Assembly (NCBI RefSeq): GCF_041714655.1
Contig: NZ_CP168219.1
Span: forward strand, 2,604,001-2,668,000
DNA length: 64,000 nt
Direction of reading: 5' to 3'
From: Pseudoroseicyclus_A sp041714655
GTDB lineage: Bacteria > Pseudomonadota > Alphaproteobacteria > Rhodobacterales > Rhodobacteraceae
Shown: in pieces, positions 8,782 through 16,677 of the stretch
Layout of the letters: each line of letters opens with the position of its first letter
Numbering within the stretch: the first letter of the stretch is position 1
Notes under the pieces: generated by a model
The model's database searches: none
What the model was told of the DNA's origin: nothing
The model's input: the letters and a program-made list of their open reading frames with translations, nothing else
Position numbers and translations under genes: made by a program

Positions 8782-9510
8782 ATGACCGGACGACTGGACG
8801 GAAAGACCGCGGCGATCACCGGCGCGGCGTCGGGGATCGGGCTCGAATGCGCCCGCATCCTGATCGAGGAAGGGGCAAGCGTCGTGCTGATCGACCGGGC
8901 GGAAGACCGGCTCGGGACGCTCTGCGCAGAACTCGGGGAAAGAGCGCATCCGCTGGTCGTGGACCTGCTCGACGGCCCGCAGGTGGACCGCATCGCAGAG
9001 CGCTGCGAGGCGCTGGTCGGCCCGCTCGACATCTTCCACGCCAATGCCGGCGCCTATGTCGGCGGCGCGGCGGCCGAGGGCGACCCGGACCAGTGGGACC
9101 GGATGCTGAACCTCAACGTCAACGCCGCGTTCCGGTCGGTCCGGGCGGTGCTGCCGGGGATGGTCCAGCGCAAGTCGGGTGATGTGATCTTCACCTCCTC
9201 AGTTGCCGGCGTCGTCCCTGTGGTCTGGGAGCCGATCTACACCGCGTCGAAATTCGCGGTGCAGGCCTTCCTTCATGCGACCCGCCGCCAGGTCGCCCCC
9301 GCCGGGGTGCGCATGGGCGCCGTCCTGCCCGGGCCGGTGGTCACGGCGCTGCTTGACGACTGGCCGAAGGAGAAGATGGAAGAAGCACTCGCCAACGGCT
9401 CGCTCATGCAGCCGCGAGAGGTGGCCGAGGCCGTGCTCTTCATGCTCACCCGCCCCAAGGGCGTGGTGATCCGCGACATGGTGATCCTGCCCAACAGCGT
9501 GGACCTCTGA
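8782..9510 (+). CDS. SDR family polyol dehydrogenase, ribitol-dehydrogenase-like
   Basis: A 242-residue classical short-chain dehydrogenase. It has the NAD-binding GAASGIG motif (14-20), NAG (88-90), catalytic Ser139/140 (IFTSSVAG) and Tyr153-x3-Lys157 (IYTASK). Asp38 after the second strand (VVLIDRA) favours NAD over NADP. The overall pattern resembles ribitol 2-dehydrogenase, which makes D-ribulose, and the next gene encodes a kinase with the D-ribulokinase signature. The start at 8782 has GGAGGG 6-8 nt upstream; the frame stays open upstream only because of high GC. The ribitol assignment is inferred from context. Confidence 0.88.
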   Translation: MTGRLDGKTAAITGAASGIGLECARILIEEGASVVLIDRAEDRLGTLCAELGERAHPLVVDLLDGPQVDRIAERCEALVGPLDIFHANAGAYVGGAAAEGDPDQWDRMLNLNVNAAFRSVRAVLPGMVQRKSGDVIFTSSVAGVVPVVWEPIYTASKFAVQAFLHATRRQVAPAGVRMGAVLPGPVVTALLDDWPKEKMEEALANGSLMQPREVAEAVLFMLTRPKGVVIRDMVILPNSVDL

Positions 9511-9512
9511 GG

Positions 9513-11102
9513 ATGGCGCTGATCGGCATCGACGTCGGCTCGGGCAGTGCCCGCGCGGGGGTCTTCGACGAGGGCGGGACGCTCCTCGGCACCGCCAGCC
9601 ACCCCATCGCCCTGTACCGCGACGGGCTGCGGGTGGAGCAGTCGAGCGACCATATCTGGGCGGCCGTCTGCACCAGCGTGAAGGGCGCGATGGCCGAGGC
9701 CGGCCTCACGGCGGGCAAGATTGCCGGCATCGGTTTCGACGCCACCTGCTCGCTCGTGGTGCTGGGGCCGGACGGCACCCCCCTGCCCGTCGGCGACGCG
9801 CCCGAGCGCAACATCATGGTCTGGATGGACCACCGCGCGCTGGAGCAGGCGGAGCGGATCAACGCCATGGGCCACCGGGTGCTCGACTATGTCGGCGGCC
9901 GCATCTCGCCCGAGATGGAAACCCCCAAGCTCCTCTGGCTCAAGGAGAACGCGCCGCAGGTCTATGCCGACGCCTGGCAGTTCATGGACCTGACGGACTT
10001 CCTGACCTGGCGCGCGACGGGCGACCTCGCCCGGTCGATCTGCACCGTGACCTGCAAATGGACCTATCTCGGCCATGACGGCGGCTGGGACGACAGCTAC
10101 TTCCGCCAGATCGGCCTCGGGGACCTTGCGGACGACGGGTTCCGGCGGATCGGGGCGCACGTGGTCGATGCCGGCGCGGCGCTCGGCTCCGGCCTCACGG
10201 CCGAGGCGGCGGCGGAGCTCGGCCTCTCGCCCGGCACGCCGGTCGGGGCGGGCCTGATCGATGCCCATGCGGGCGGCGTGGGCACCGTCGGCGCCACCGA
10301 GGGCGGCGGGGCGGAAGCGAATCTCGCCTATGTCTTCGGCACATCCTCCTGCACCATGACCTCCACCAGCGAGCCGGTTTTCGTGCCCGGCGTCTGGGGG
10401 CCCTATTACTCGGCGATGGTCCCGCGGCTCTGGCTCAACGAAGGCGGCCAGTCCGCCGCCGGGGCGGCGGTGGACCAGCTCATCGATTTCCACCCCGCCG
10501 CTCCCGCCGCGCTGGATGCGGCACGGGCCGCGCAACTGTCCCTGCCCGCCTGGCTTGCCCGGCGCGCCGAGGCGATGGCCCCGGACGGAGACGTGACCGA
10601 GCTCTTGCGCGGCCTTCACGTCGTGCCCGAGGTGCTCGGCAACCGCGCCCCCCATGCCGACCCCCATACCCGGGCGGTGATCGCCGGCCTCGGGATGGAG
10701 CGCGACGAGGATCACCTCGTCCGCCTCTACCTCGCCTGCATCAGCAGCATCGGCTACGGGCTGCGCCAGATCGTCGAGGCGCAGACTGAGGCGGGAGCGG
10801 GCGCGGAGAGGATCGTCCTGAGCGGCGGCGCCGGCCGGAGCCCGCTGATCCGGCGGCTGCTCGCCGACGCCGTGGGATTGCCTCTGGCCATCCCCGAGAC
10901 GGCGGAACCCGTGCTTCTCGGCAGCGCCATCCTCGGCGCCGTCGCCGGGGGCGTTCACGGCGACATCCCGGCCGGCATGGCCGCAATGAGTCGCCTCTTG
11001 GCCATCATCGAGCCCGACCCGAAGGCCCGTGACCAGCATCTCGAGCGTTACCGCGTCTTCGAGGCCCTGCAGACCACCGCCCGGGCCTCGCGGGCCGTCT
11101 AG
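9513..11102 (+). CDS. FGGY carbohydrate kinase, probable D-ribulokinase
   Basis: A 529-residue FGGY-family kinase with the N-terminal phosphate loop GIDVGSGSARAGVFD, the substrate-domain WMDHRA motif and the C-terminal adenosine motif LSGGAGRSPLIRRLL. Residues 78-82 read TCSLV, the signature that separates D-ribulokinases from xylulose, ribulose-L and glycerol kinases. The product would be D-ribulose 5-phosphate, entering the pentose phosphate pathway. It starts 2 nt after the SDR stop. It ends the operon: a GC hairpin follows at 11127-11152. Confidence 0.9.
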   Translation: MALIGIDVGSGSARAGVFDEGGTLLGTASHPIALYRDGLRVEQSSDHIWAAVCTSVKGAMAEAGLTAGKIAGIGFDATCSLVVLGPDGTPLPVGDAPERNIMVWMDHRALEQAERINAMGHRVLDYVGGRISPEMETPKLLWLKENAPQVYADAWQFMDLTDFLTWRATGDLARSICTVTCKWTYLGHDGGWDDSYFRQIGLGDLADDGFRRIGAHVVDAGAALGSGLTAEAAAELGLSPGTPVGAGLIDAHAGGVGTVGATEGGGAEANLAYVFGTSSCTMTSTSEPVFVPGVWGPYYSAMVPRLWLNEGGQSAAGAAVDQLIDFHPAAPAALDAARAAQLSLPAWLARRAEAMAPDGDVTELLRGLHVVPEVLGNRAPHADPHTRAVIAGLGMERDEDHLVRLYLACISSIGYGLRQIVEAQTEAGAGAERIVLSGGAGRSPLIRRLLADAVGLPLAIPETAEPVLLGSAILGAVAGGVHGDIPAGMAAMSRLLAIIEPDPKARDQHLERYRVFEALQTTARASRAV

Positions 11103-11126
11103 CCGGCAGAGGCTCGGGGCCTCGCA

Positions 11127-11152
11127 GCGGGCGCGCCGCCTGGAGCGCCCGC
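11127..11152. terminator. Hairpin between convergent kinase and TetR genes
   Basis: GCGGGCGC (11127-11134) pairs with GCGCCCGC (11145-11152) around a 10-nt loop. There is no T-run, so it may act as a weak or factor-assisted terminator for either convergent gene. Confidence 0.5.
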
Positions 11153-11168
11153 GACGCGCCCCACCCCG

Positions 11169-11762
11169 TCAGGCCCGGGACGTCACATTGGTCAGATAGC
11201 CCCGGACGGCCCTCTCCACCCGCTCCGCCAGCCCGTCCTGCGGCAGCAGCCCGTCGCCCGCGGCGTTGACGATCGTCCGGGCGATGAGGACCGCAGTCAG
11301 CAGGTCCGTCCTCTCGACCGGCGCGAAGCGGCGCCCGAGAAGGTCGGATGACAGCGCGGCGATCTCCTCGGCCATGGCGGCGGCCTCGGGGCCGAGAGGG
11401 AAGGCCTGCTCGATATGCTCGAGCGCCGAGGCCAGCTTCGGCCGGTCGAATTGATGGCGGATGGAGGCGGCGATCATCTCTCCGAGCGCCGCGTCGCCCT
11501 CCGCCTCGATGCCGCGCAGCTCCGACAGGAGCGCGCCGCGTTCGCGCCGGATGAGGCTCACCAGGATCGCGTGCTTGTCGGGGAAGTACTGGTAGAGCGT
11601 CCCGATGCCTACCCCGGCGCGCTCGGCGATCCGGTTGGTGGTGAGCGCCTCCGGCCCCTGCTCTTCCAGAATGCGAGCCGCGGCCTCGACAATGGCGGCG
11701 CAGGTCGCGATGGCGCGCGCCTGTTTCGGTATTTTCTTGGGCTCCGGCGCGGCGGGCGTCAT
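11169..11762 (-). CDS. TetR family transcriptional regulator
   Basis: A 197-residue TetR-type repressor. The helix-turn-helix lies at about residues 29-58, with the family pattern AARILEEQGPEALTTNRIAE followed by AGVGIGTLYQYFPDK. The rest is a variable ligand-binding and dimerisation domain. The start at 11762 sits directly ahead of the conserved DNA-binding region. It diverges from the darcynin-SDR-DoxX genes, and a perfect 14-bp palindrome lies in the 85-bp gap between them, which is the obvious operator. The inducer is unknown. Confidence 0.92.
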   Translation of the reverse strand: MTPAAPEPKKIPKQARAIATCAAIVEAAARILEEQGPEALTTNRIAERAGVGIGTLYQYFPDKHAILVSLIRRERGALLSELRGIEAEGDAALGEMIAASIRHQFDRPKLASALEHIEQAFPLGPEAAAMAEEIAALSSDLLGRRFAPVERTDLLTAVLIARTIVNAAGDGLLPQDGLAERVERAVRGYLTNVTSRA

Positions 11763-11787
11763 GGCCTCTCCATGCGAGTAGCGAAGT

Positions 11788-11801
11788 CGAGCAATTGCTC
11801 G
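11788..11801. promoter_or_regulatory. Candidate TetR operator
   Basis: CGAGCAATTGCTCG is a perfect 14-bp palindrome, 26 nt upstream of the TetR start and 47 nt upstream of the divergent darcynin start. Short perfect palindromes in such intergenic gaps are typical TetR sites. The match to this regulator is inferred from position. Confidence 0.65.
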
Positions 11802-11847
11802 GATATTGCGGGCATTCCCCTCCGCTTCAAGCTGAAAGTGCCCAGAC

Positions 11848-12192
11848 ATGACCGAGACCATCCTCCGCCCCCAGCCCCTCACCCTGTTTCTCCTCGTGCG
11901 CGCGCTGCCGTCCTGGCTGGCCCTGCCGAGGGCCCGGCGCCGCGAGATCGCCGCTGCCGCCGCGCCGTCGGGCGGCGAGACGATCCGCCAGTTCGATTGC
12001 GAGGCCTTCACCGCCATGTGCTCCGACATCTGGATGGTCACGGCCGCCTCGGCCGAGGCGCTCAACACGGGGATGGAGCGGCTGCGCGACACGCCGCTCT
12101 TCACCCATCCGCATTTCGAATTCGTCGCGATCCTGCCCGCCATCGAGGACGGCTGGCAGGCCTTCGAGGCCGGGGAGGCGGCGCATGTCTGA
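11848..12192 (+). CDS. Darcynin-like protein
   Basis: A 114-residue cytoplasmic protein resembling the darcynin family (ferredoxin-like fold, function unknown). It shows the N-terminal FLLVRALPSWLALPRARR, a central FDCEAFTAMCSDIWM and a C-terminal FEFVAILPAIEDGW that match the family pattern. It overlaps the SDR gene by 8 nt and heads the TetR-controlled set. Its role is not known; a small-molecule-binding or monooxygenase-like function would fit the fold. Confidence 0.7.
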   Translation: MTETILRPQPLTLFLLVRALPSWLALPRARRREIAAAAAPSGGETIRQFDCEAFTAMCSDIWMVTAASAEALNTGMERLRDTPLFTHPHFEFVAILPAIEDGWQAFEAGEAAHV

Positions 12193-12940
12193 GCCGCGCC
12201 CTATCGTCGTCACCGGCGCCAGCCGGGGCATCGGGCTGGAACTGGCGCGACAGCTCGTGGCCCGCGGCCAGCCCGTCATCGGCATCGCGCGGCAGGTGCC
12301 CGGGCCGGACGCGCCGGGCCTCCGCTTCCTCCGCTGCGACCTGTCCGACCGTCAGGCGACGGCCGCGCTGGCCGAAACGCTCGCCGGGCTGTCGCCGCGC
12401 GGGTTGATCAACAATGCGGCGGTGCAGACGGAATGCGATCCGCTGCGCCTGTCGCCCGAGCGGCGGGCCGCCCATATCGGCGCGGAGCTGGAGGTGAACC
12501 TCGCCGCCCCGCTGATCCTGGCCACGACGCTCCTGCCGGTCATCGGCGATGCGCCGGATGGCTTCGTCTGCAACGTCAATTCCTGCCTTTCCCTCGCCCC
12601 CAAGACGCGCGCGCTGGCCTATTGCGCGGCCAAGGCCGGGCTTGGCAACGCCACCCATGCGCTGCGCGCGCGTGCGCGGGAATGGCCGGATCTTCTCGTC
12701 AGCGAGGCCCTCTTGCCGCTGGTCGCGACCGACATGACGGCGGGCCGCGGCCGCGGCAAGATCAGTGCCGAGGCGGCGGCAGAGGGCATCCTGCGCGGCA
12801 TCGACCGGCGGCGGGAGACGATCCGCATCGGCGGCGCGAGGGCGCTGCATGGCATCTGGCGCCTGTCGCCGGGCGTGGCGCGCCGGATGCTAAGCGGCCC
12901 CGGGCCGGGGCCGGCACAAGGGCGGAGGGGCGGCGCATGA
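12185..12940 (+). CDS. SDR family oxidoreductase
   Basis: A 251-residue short-chain dehydrogenase. It has TGASRGIG (10-17), NNAA (76-79), catalytic Ser133 (NVNSCLS), and Tyr146 with Lys150 (AYCAAKAG). Arg36 after the second strand (IGIARQV) favours NADP. The C-terminal 40 residues are basic and Gly-rich and may be partly disordered. It sits between darcynin and a DoxX-like membrane protein with overlapping starts and stops on both sides, so the three are translationally coupled. The substrate is unknown. Confidence 0.88.
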   Translation: MSEPRPIVVTGASRGIGLELARQLVARGQPVIGIARQVPGPDAPGLRFLRCDLSDRQATAALAETLAGLSPRGLINNAAVQTECDPLRLSPERRAAHIGAELEVNLAAPLILATTLLPVIGDAPDGFVCNVNSCLSLAPKTRALAYCAAKAGLGNATHALRARAREWPDLLVSEALLPLVATDMTAGRGRGKISAEAAAEGILRGIDRRRETIRIGGARALHGIWRLSPGVARRMLSGPGPGPAQGRRGGA

Positions 12941-13380
12941 GAACCCCGGCCATCATCCTGGCGCTGCTCGTCCTGCCCTGGCTGGCGGCTCTGCTGCTCT
13001 GGCCGAGCGATGCGGCCCGCGCCGAGCTCTTCGGCCTCGCCGGGCTGGTCCTCGCCTTCGCCTTCTTCTCGCTCGGCCATTTCGCCATGACGGGGCAAAT
13101 GGTCGAGATGCTGCCCCGCTGGGTGCCGCTGCGGCGGCCCATCGTCCTCGCAACAGGCGTGATGGAGGCCGGCATCGCCCTCGCGCTGATGCTGCCCGCC
13201 TCGCGGGTCGCGGCGGGCTGGGCCTCGATCGCGGTGCTGATCGGGTTCTTTCCCGTGAATGTCTACGCGAGCCTGACCCGCCGCGGCGGCGGCGGCCACG
13301 AATGGGGGCCGGTCTACCTGCTCCTGCGGCTTCCGCTGCAACTGCTGCTCGTCGCGTGGTGCATCCTCTTCGCGCTCTGA
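12937..13380 (+). CDS. DoxX-like small membrane protein
   Basis: A 147-residue protein with four hydrophobic segments. The pattern HFAMTGQMVEMLPRWVPLRR with GVMEAGIALAL and FFPVNVYASLTRR is that of COG4270/DoxX-type membrane proteins. The start overlaps the SDR stop (ATGA), placing it last in the TetR-regulated set. Its function is unknown; relatives are linked to redox or thiol stress. Confidence 0.72.
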   Translation: MRTPAIILALLVLPWLAALLLWPSDAARAELFGLAGLVLAFAFFSLGHFAMTGQMVEMLPRWVPLRRPIVLATGVMEAGIALALMLPASRVAAGWASIAVLIGFFPVNVYASLTRRGGGGHEWGPVYLLLRLPLQLLLVAWCILFAL

Positions 13381-13417
13381 CGCGGGACGGCCTCCCTCGC
13401 CGGAATCGCTCGAGCCT

Positions 13418-13443
13418 GCCCGGCGGGTCGCCGCCCGCCGGGC
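13418..13443. terminator. Strong GC hairpin between convergent genes
   Basis: A perfect 10-bp stem, GCCCGGCGGG at 13418-13427 with its complement at 13434-13443, and a 6-nt loop. It separates the convergent DoxX-like and DUF2218 genes. No T-run follows on either side. Confidence 0.6.
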
Positions 13444-13469
13444 GCTCCGGTCGAAACCGGCGCCTTCCG

Positions 13470-13790
13470 CTAGGCGGAGGCGCCGTCCTCCGTGCCCGCC
13501 CCGGCCCAGTCCATCGTCTTGAAGTTCTCCCGGAAGGCGAAGCGCTCAAGATGGCTGTCGACGATGCTGCGGGCCGTGACGAGCCCCGCGGCATCCTGCG
13601 CGTTGACGGTCACGACCAGCTCGTCCTCCGTCGCCGCAAGAACGACGGGCCCCGGCGGCAGCGACACTTCGCCCCGGGTCGCATCGAAGCGCACCTCTCT
13701 CTTGTGGCCGAAGTGCTTGCAAAGCTGCTGCAGGTAGCTGCTGGCCCGCGACGTTCTGAACCGGCCCTCATCCGAAACAGTCTCTTGCAT
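13470..13790 (-). CDS. DUF2218 domain-containing protein
   Basis: A 106-residue cytoplasmic protein matching DUF2218: SYLQQLCKHFGHK near the N-terminus, a central LPPGPVVLAATEDELVV and HLERFAFRE near the C-terminus. Members of this family are often encoded beside iron-siderophore transport genes, as here, where it diverges from the importer operon. A link to iron release or siderophore handling is plausible but unproven. The shared upstream gap contains a dyad that could co-regulate both. Confidence 0.85.
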   Translation of the reverse strand: MQETVSDEGRFRTSRASSYLQQLCKHFGHKREVRFDATRGEVSLPPGPVVLAATEDELVVTVNAQDAAGLVTARSIVDSHLERFAFRENFKTMDWAGAGTEDGASA

Positions 13791-13813
13791 CCCGATAACT
13801 CCTGAGTATTTCT

Positions 13814-13832
13814 GTCAGTTGTTGATTCTGAC
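13814..13832. promoter_or_regulatory. Candidate iron-responsive dyad
   Basis: GTCAG (13814-13818) and CTGAC (13828-13832) form an inverted repeat with a 9-nt AT-rich spacer. A second, overlapping GACT/AGTC dyad lies at 13830-13842. They sit in the AT-rich divergent gap between DUF2218 and the siderophore-binding-protein gene, where an iron regulator would be expected. The regulator is not identified. Confidence 0.35.
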
Positions 13833-13886
13833 TAAAACAGTCGGATAAGTAAAGCGCCACCGGCGCACCAACTGGAAGTGAGACCC

Positions 13887-14783
13887 ATGAGATCAATTGC
13901 CCTCGTCGCCGCCCTCAGCTTCGCCGGAGCCGCACAGGCCCAGACGGTCACGGTCGAGACCTACTCCGGCCCCGTGGAGGTTCCCGCGGCGCCCGAGACC
14001 GTCGTCGTCCTCGATCTCGCCGGCGTCGATGCGCTGCAGGCCCTCGGGGTGCCGATCGCCGGCGTGCCGGACATCCAGCCGCCCGCCTATCTCGCCGATG
14101 TCATGGCCGAGGCCGAGATCGTGGGCACGCTCTTCGAGCCCGATTTCGAGGCCCTGGCCGTGATGGCGCCGGACCTCATCATCGCCGGCGGTCGCTCGCA
14201 GACCCAGGTTGAGCCGCTCTCGGCCATCGCGCCCACCATCGACATGACCATCTGGGAAGACGTGATCGGCCAGGGCCGCGCGCGCGTCGAAGCCTATGGC
14301 GACATCTTCGGGAAAGAGGCCGAGGCCGACGCCCTGCTCGCCGATCTCGACGCCGCCATCGAGGGCGCCCAGTCCGCCGCCGAGGGCATGGGGGACGCGC
14401 TGATCCTGCTCACCAACGGCGGCAAGGTCTCGGCCTATGGCGATGACAGCCGCTTCGGCTGGATCCACACCGATCTCGGCCTGCCGGAGGCCTTCGCCGA
14501 ACTCGACGCCGAGACCCATGGCGAAAGCGTCTCGTTCGAATTCATCGCCGAGGTCGATCCCGACATCATCCTCGTCATCGACCGGGGCGCCGCCATCGGC
14601 CAGGACGGCGAAGCCGCCGCGGTGACGCTGGACAACCCGCTCGTGGCCGGAACGACCGCGGCCGAGACGGGCCGGATCATCTATCTCGACAGCGCGGCGC
14701 TCTACCTCGTCGGCGGCGGCATCCAGTCGCTGATGCTGACCATCGAAGAGATCACGGACGCGCTGCAGAACGCCCGCTCCTGA
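13887..14783 (+). CDS. Ferric-siderophore ABC transporter substrate-binding protein (FatB/YclQ-like)
   Basis: A 298-residue periplasmic protein of the TroA/FecB fold. The signal peptide covers residues 1-18 (AQA before Gln). VVVLDLAGVDALQALGVP near the start and DLIIAGGRSQTQVEPLSAIAPTIDM are typical of catechol/carboxylate siderophore-binding proteins of the FatB-YclQ branch. ATG at 13887 has GGAAG about 10 nt upstream; GTG at 13878 is a possible alternative. It is the first gene of a complete importer, and permeases follow 3 nt later. Confidence 0.9.
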   Translation: MRSIALVAALSFAGAAQAQTVTVETYSGPVEVPAAPETVVVLDLAGVDALQALGVPIAGVPDIQPPAYLADVMAEAEIVGTLFEPDFEALAVMAPDLIIAGGRSQTQVEPLSAIAPTIDMTIWEDVIGQGRARVEAYGDIFGKEAEADALLADLDAAIEGAQSAAEGMGDALILLTNGGKVSAYGDDSRFGWIHTDLGLPEAFAELDAETHGESVSFEFIAEVDPDIILVIDRGAAIGQDGEAAAVTLDNPLVAGTTAAETGRIIYLDSAALYLVGGGIQSLMLTIEEITDALQNARS

Positions 14784-14786
14784 TCC

Positions 14787-15740
14787 ATGCGCCGCATGAC
14801 GTTCCTTGCGGCCCTGACGCTCGCGCTGTTGATCGGCGCGAGCGTTCTGGTTGGCGCCGCGAGCCTCACCTCCGGCGACATCGACGCCGGGCTCCTCCTC
14901 GCCGTCAGCCGCCTGCCCCGCACCTTCGCGTCTTTGCTTGCCGGGGCCGGCCTGGCACTGGCGGGGATCGTCGTGCAGATGGCGGTGCAGAACCGTCTGG
15001 TCGAGCCGGGCCTCGTCGGCACGCCGGAATCGGCGATGCTGGGCCTTTTGGCGGTGACGCTGATCGCCCCCGGTGCGGCGCTGATCGTCAAGATGTCCGT
15101 CGCCGCCCTGGCCGCGCTTCTGGGGACGCTGCTCTTCCTCGTGCTCGCGCGACACGTGCCGCGGCGCGACCCCGTGCTCCTGCCGCTCGTCGGGCTGATC
15201 TATGGCGGGATCATCGGCTCCGTCGTCCTTGGCATCGCCTGGGTCACCGATCTCGTGCAATATGTGGGCGTCTGGCAATCGGGCGAGTTTTCGGGCGTCC
15301 TTCGGGGGCGCTACGAGCTCCTTTGGATCGTCGCCGTCATCGCAATCCTTCTGTATCTCGTCGCCGACCGGATCACGCTTCTCGGCCTCGGCGAGGATGC
15401 GGCGCGGAGCCTCGGGCTCAACTACCGGCAGACGCTGCTCGCCGGGCTCTTGCTCGTCGCCATCACCACCGCCGTGGTGGTGGTGAGCGTCGGCACGATC
15501 CCCTTCGTCGGGCTCGTGGTGCCGAACATCGTCTCGCGCCTCCGGGGCGACAATCTGCGGCGGAACCTGCCCGTCGTGGCCTGGGCCGGGGCGGCCATGG
15601 TGCTGGCCTGTGACATCCTCGGCCGCGTGGTGCGCTGGCCCTACGAGATCCCCGCCGGCACGATCTTCGCTATCCTCGGCGCGGGGCTGTTCCTCTGGCT
15701 CCTGCATGCGCCGCCGCGCCGGGCCCGGGCCGATGCCTGA
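14787..15740 (+). CDS. Iron-siderophore ABC transporter permease 1 (FecCD family, FatD-like)
   Basis: A 317-residue FecCD-type permease with about nine hydrophobic segments. The family's SRLPRTFASLLAGAGLALAG block, GTPESAMLG and the C-terminal GTIPFVGLVVPNIVSRL coupling segment are present. It overlaps the second permease gene by 8 nt. The pair forms the membrane channel for the FatB-like binding protein. Confidence 0.92.
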   Translation: MRRMTFLAALTLALLIGASVLVGAASLTSGDIDAGLLLAVSRLPRTFASLLAGAGLALAGIVVQMAVQNRLVEPGLVGTPESAMLGLLAVTLIAPGAALIVKMSVAALAALLGTLLFLVLARHVPRRDPVLLPLVGLIYGGIIGSVVLGIAWVTDLVQYVGVWQSGEFSGVLRGRYELLWIVAVIAILLYLVADRITLLGLGEDAARSLGLNYRQTLLAGLLLVAITTAVVVVSVGTIPFVGLVVPNIVSRLRGDNLRRNLPVVAWAGAAMVLACDILGRVVRWPYEIPAGTIFAILGAGLFLWLLHAPPRRARADA

Positions 15741-16677
15741 ACGCCGGCTTCTCCTTCTCGCCCTCGGGCTCGTCCTCCTCTGCGCCGTCTATCTCGGCTG
15801 GGGCCTCCGCGCGCCCTATGGCTTCATCCTGTCGCTGAGGGTGACGAAGCTCGCCGCGCTGGTCGTCACCGGGCTGGCCGTCGGCGCCGCCACGATCCTC
15901 TTCCAGACCGTCGCGGCCAACCGCCTGCTGACGCCGGGGATCGTCGGCTTCGATTCGCTCTTCGTCTTTATCCAGACGACCCTGGTCCTGACGCTCGGGG
16001 CGGCCGGCTTTGCCAGTCTTCCGGGGCTCGCGCAATTCGCGGCGGAGACGGCCTGCCTGATGATCGCAGGGCTCGTCATCTTCGGCACGCTCTTCCTGCG
16101 GGGCAGCGGCGACCTGCTGCGCATGATCCTGACCGGGGTCATCCTCGGGGTGTTCCTGCGCGGCCTGTCGAGCTTCGCTGGGCGGCTCCTCGAGCCCTCG
16201 GAATTCGCCATCGTCCAGCAGGCGAGCGTCGCCTCGTTCGGGGCCGTCGACCGGACGGAGCTCGCCGTGGCGGCCTGCGTGCTCGTGCTGGCGCTCGCGG
16301 CGGCGCTTCGCCTCGCGCCGGCGCTCGACGCCGCGGCGCTCGGTCGGATGACGGCGCGGGGGATCGGCCTCGATCATGACAGGGTGGCGATGGCCGCCCT
16401 GGCGCTGGTGACGCTTTGCGTGGCGCTCACCACGGCGCTGGTCGGGCCCGTGGCCTTCCTCGGGCTCCTCGCCGCGAGCCTCGCCCATGCCGCGCTCGGC
16501 ACCTGGCGGCACCGGCTCCTGATCCCCGCCTCCGGGCTGATCGGCGCGATGATCCTCGTCGCCGGGCAGACGGTGTTCGAGCGGGTCCTCGGCCTGCAAT
16601 CCGCGCTGGCCATCGTCGTGGAATTCGCCGGCGGCCTCCTGTTTCTCACCCTCGTCCTCAGAAGGCCCGCACGATGA
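15733..16677 (+). CDS. Iron-siderophore ABC transporter permease 2 (FecCD family, FatC-like)
   Basis: A 314-residue FecCD permease. It shows the LRVTKLAALVVTGLAVGAAT block, a VTANRLLTPGIVGFDSL-like segment and LVGPVAFLGLLAASLAH near the C-terminus. The start at 15733 overlaps the first permease; its own stop overlaps the ATPase start (ATGA). It is less similar to typical FecC than permease 1, as usual for the second subunit of the FatDC/YclNO pairs. Confidence 0.92.
   Translation: MPERRLLLLALGLVLLCAVYLGWGLRAPYGFILSLRVTKLAALVVTGLAVGAATILFQTVAANRLLTPGIVGFDSLFVFIQTTLVLTLGAAGFASLPGLAQFAAETACLMIAGLVIFGTLFLRGSGDLLRMILTGVILGVFLRGLSSFAGRLLEPSEFAIVQQASVASFGAVDRTELAVAACVLVLALAAALRLAPALDAAALGRMTARGIGLDHDRVAMAALALVTLCVALTTALVGPVAFLGLLAASLAHAALGTWRHRLLIPASGLIGAMILVAGQTVFERVLGLQSALAIVVEFAGGLLFLTLVLRRPAR

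Noticed and set aside
13893..15707. 604-codon minus-strand frame opposite the siderophore genes
   Set aside because: His/Asp/Glu-rich translation typical of antisense to GC-rich membrane genes; the plus-strand products are clear family members.
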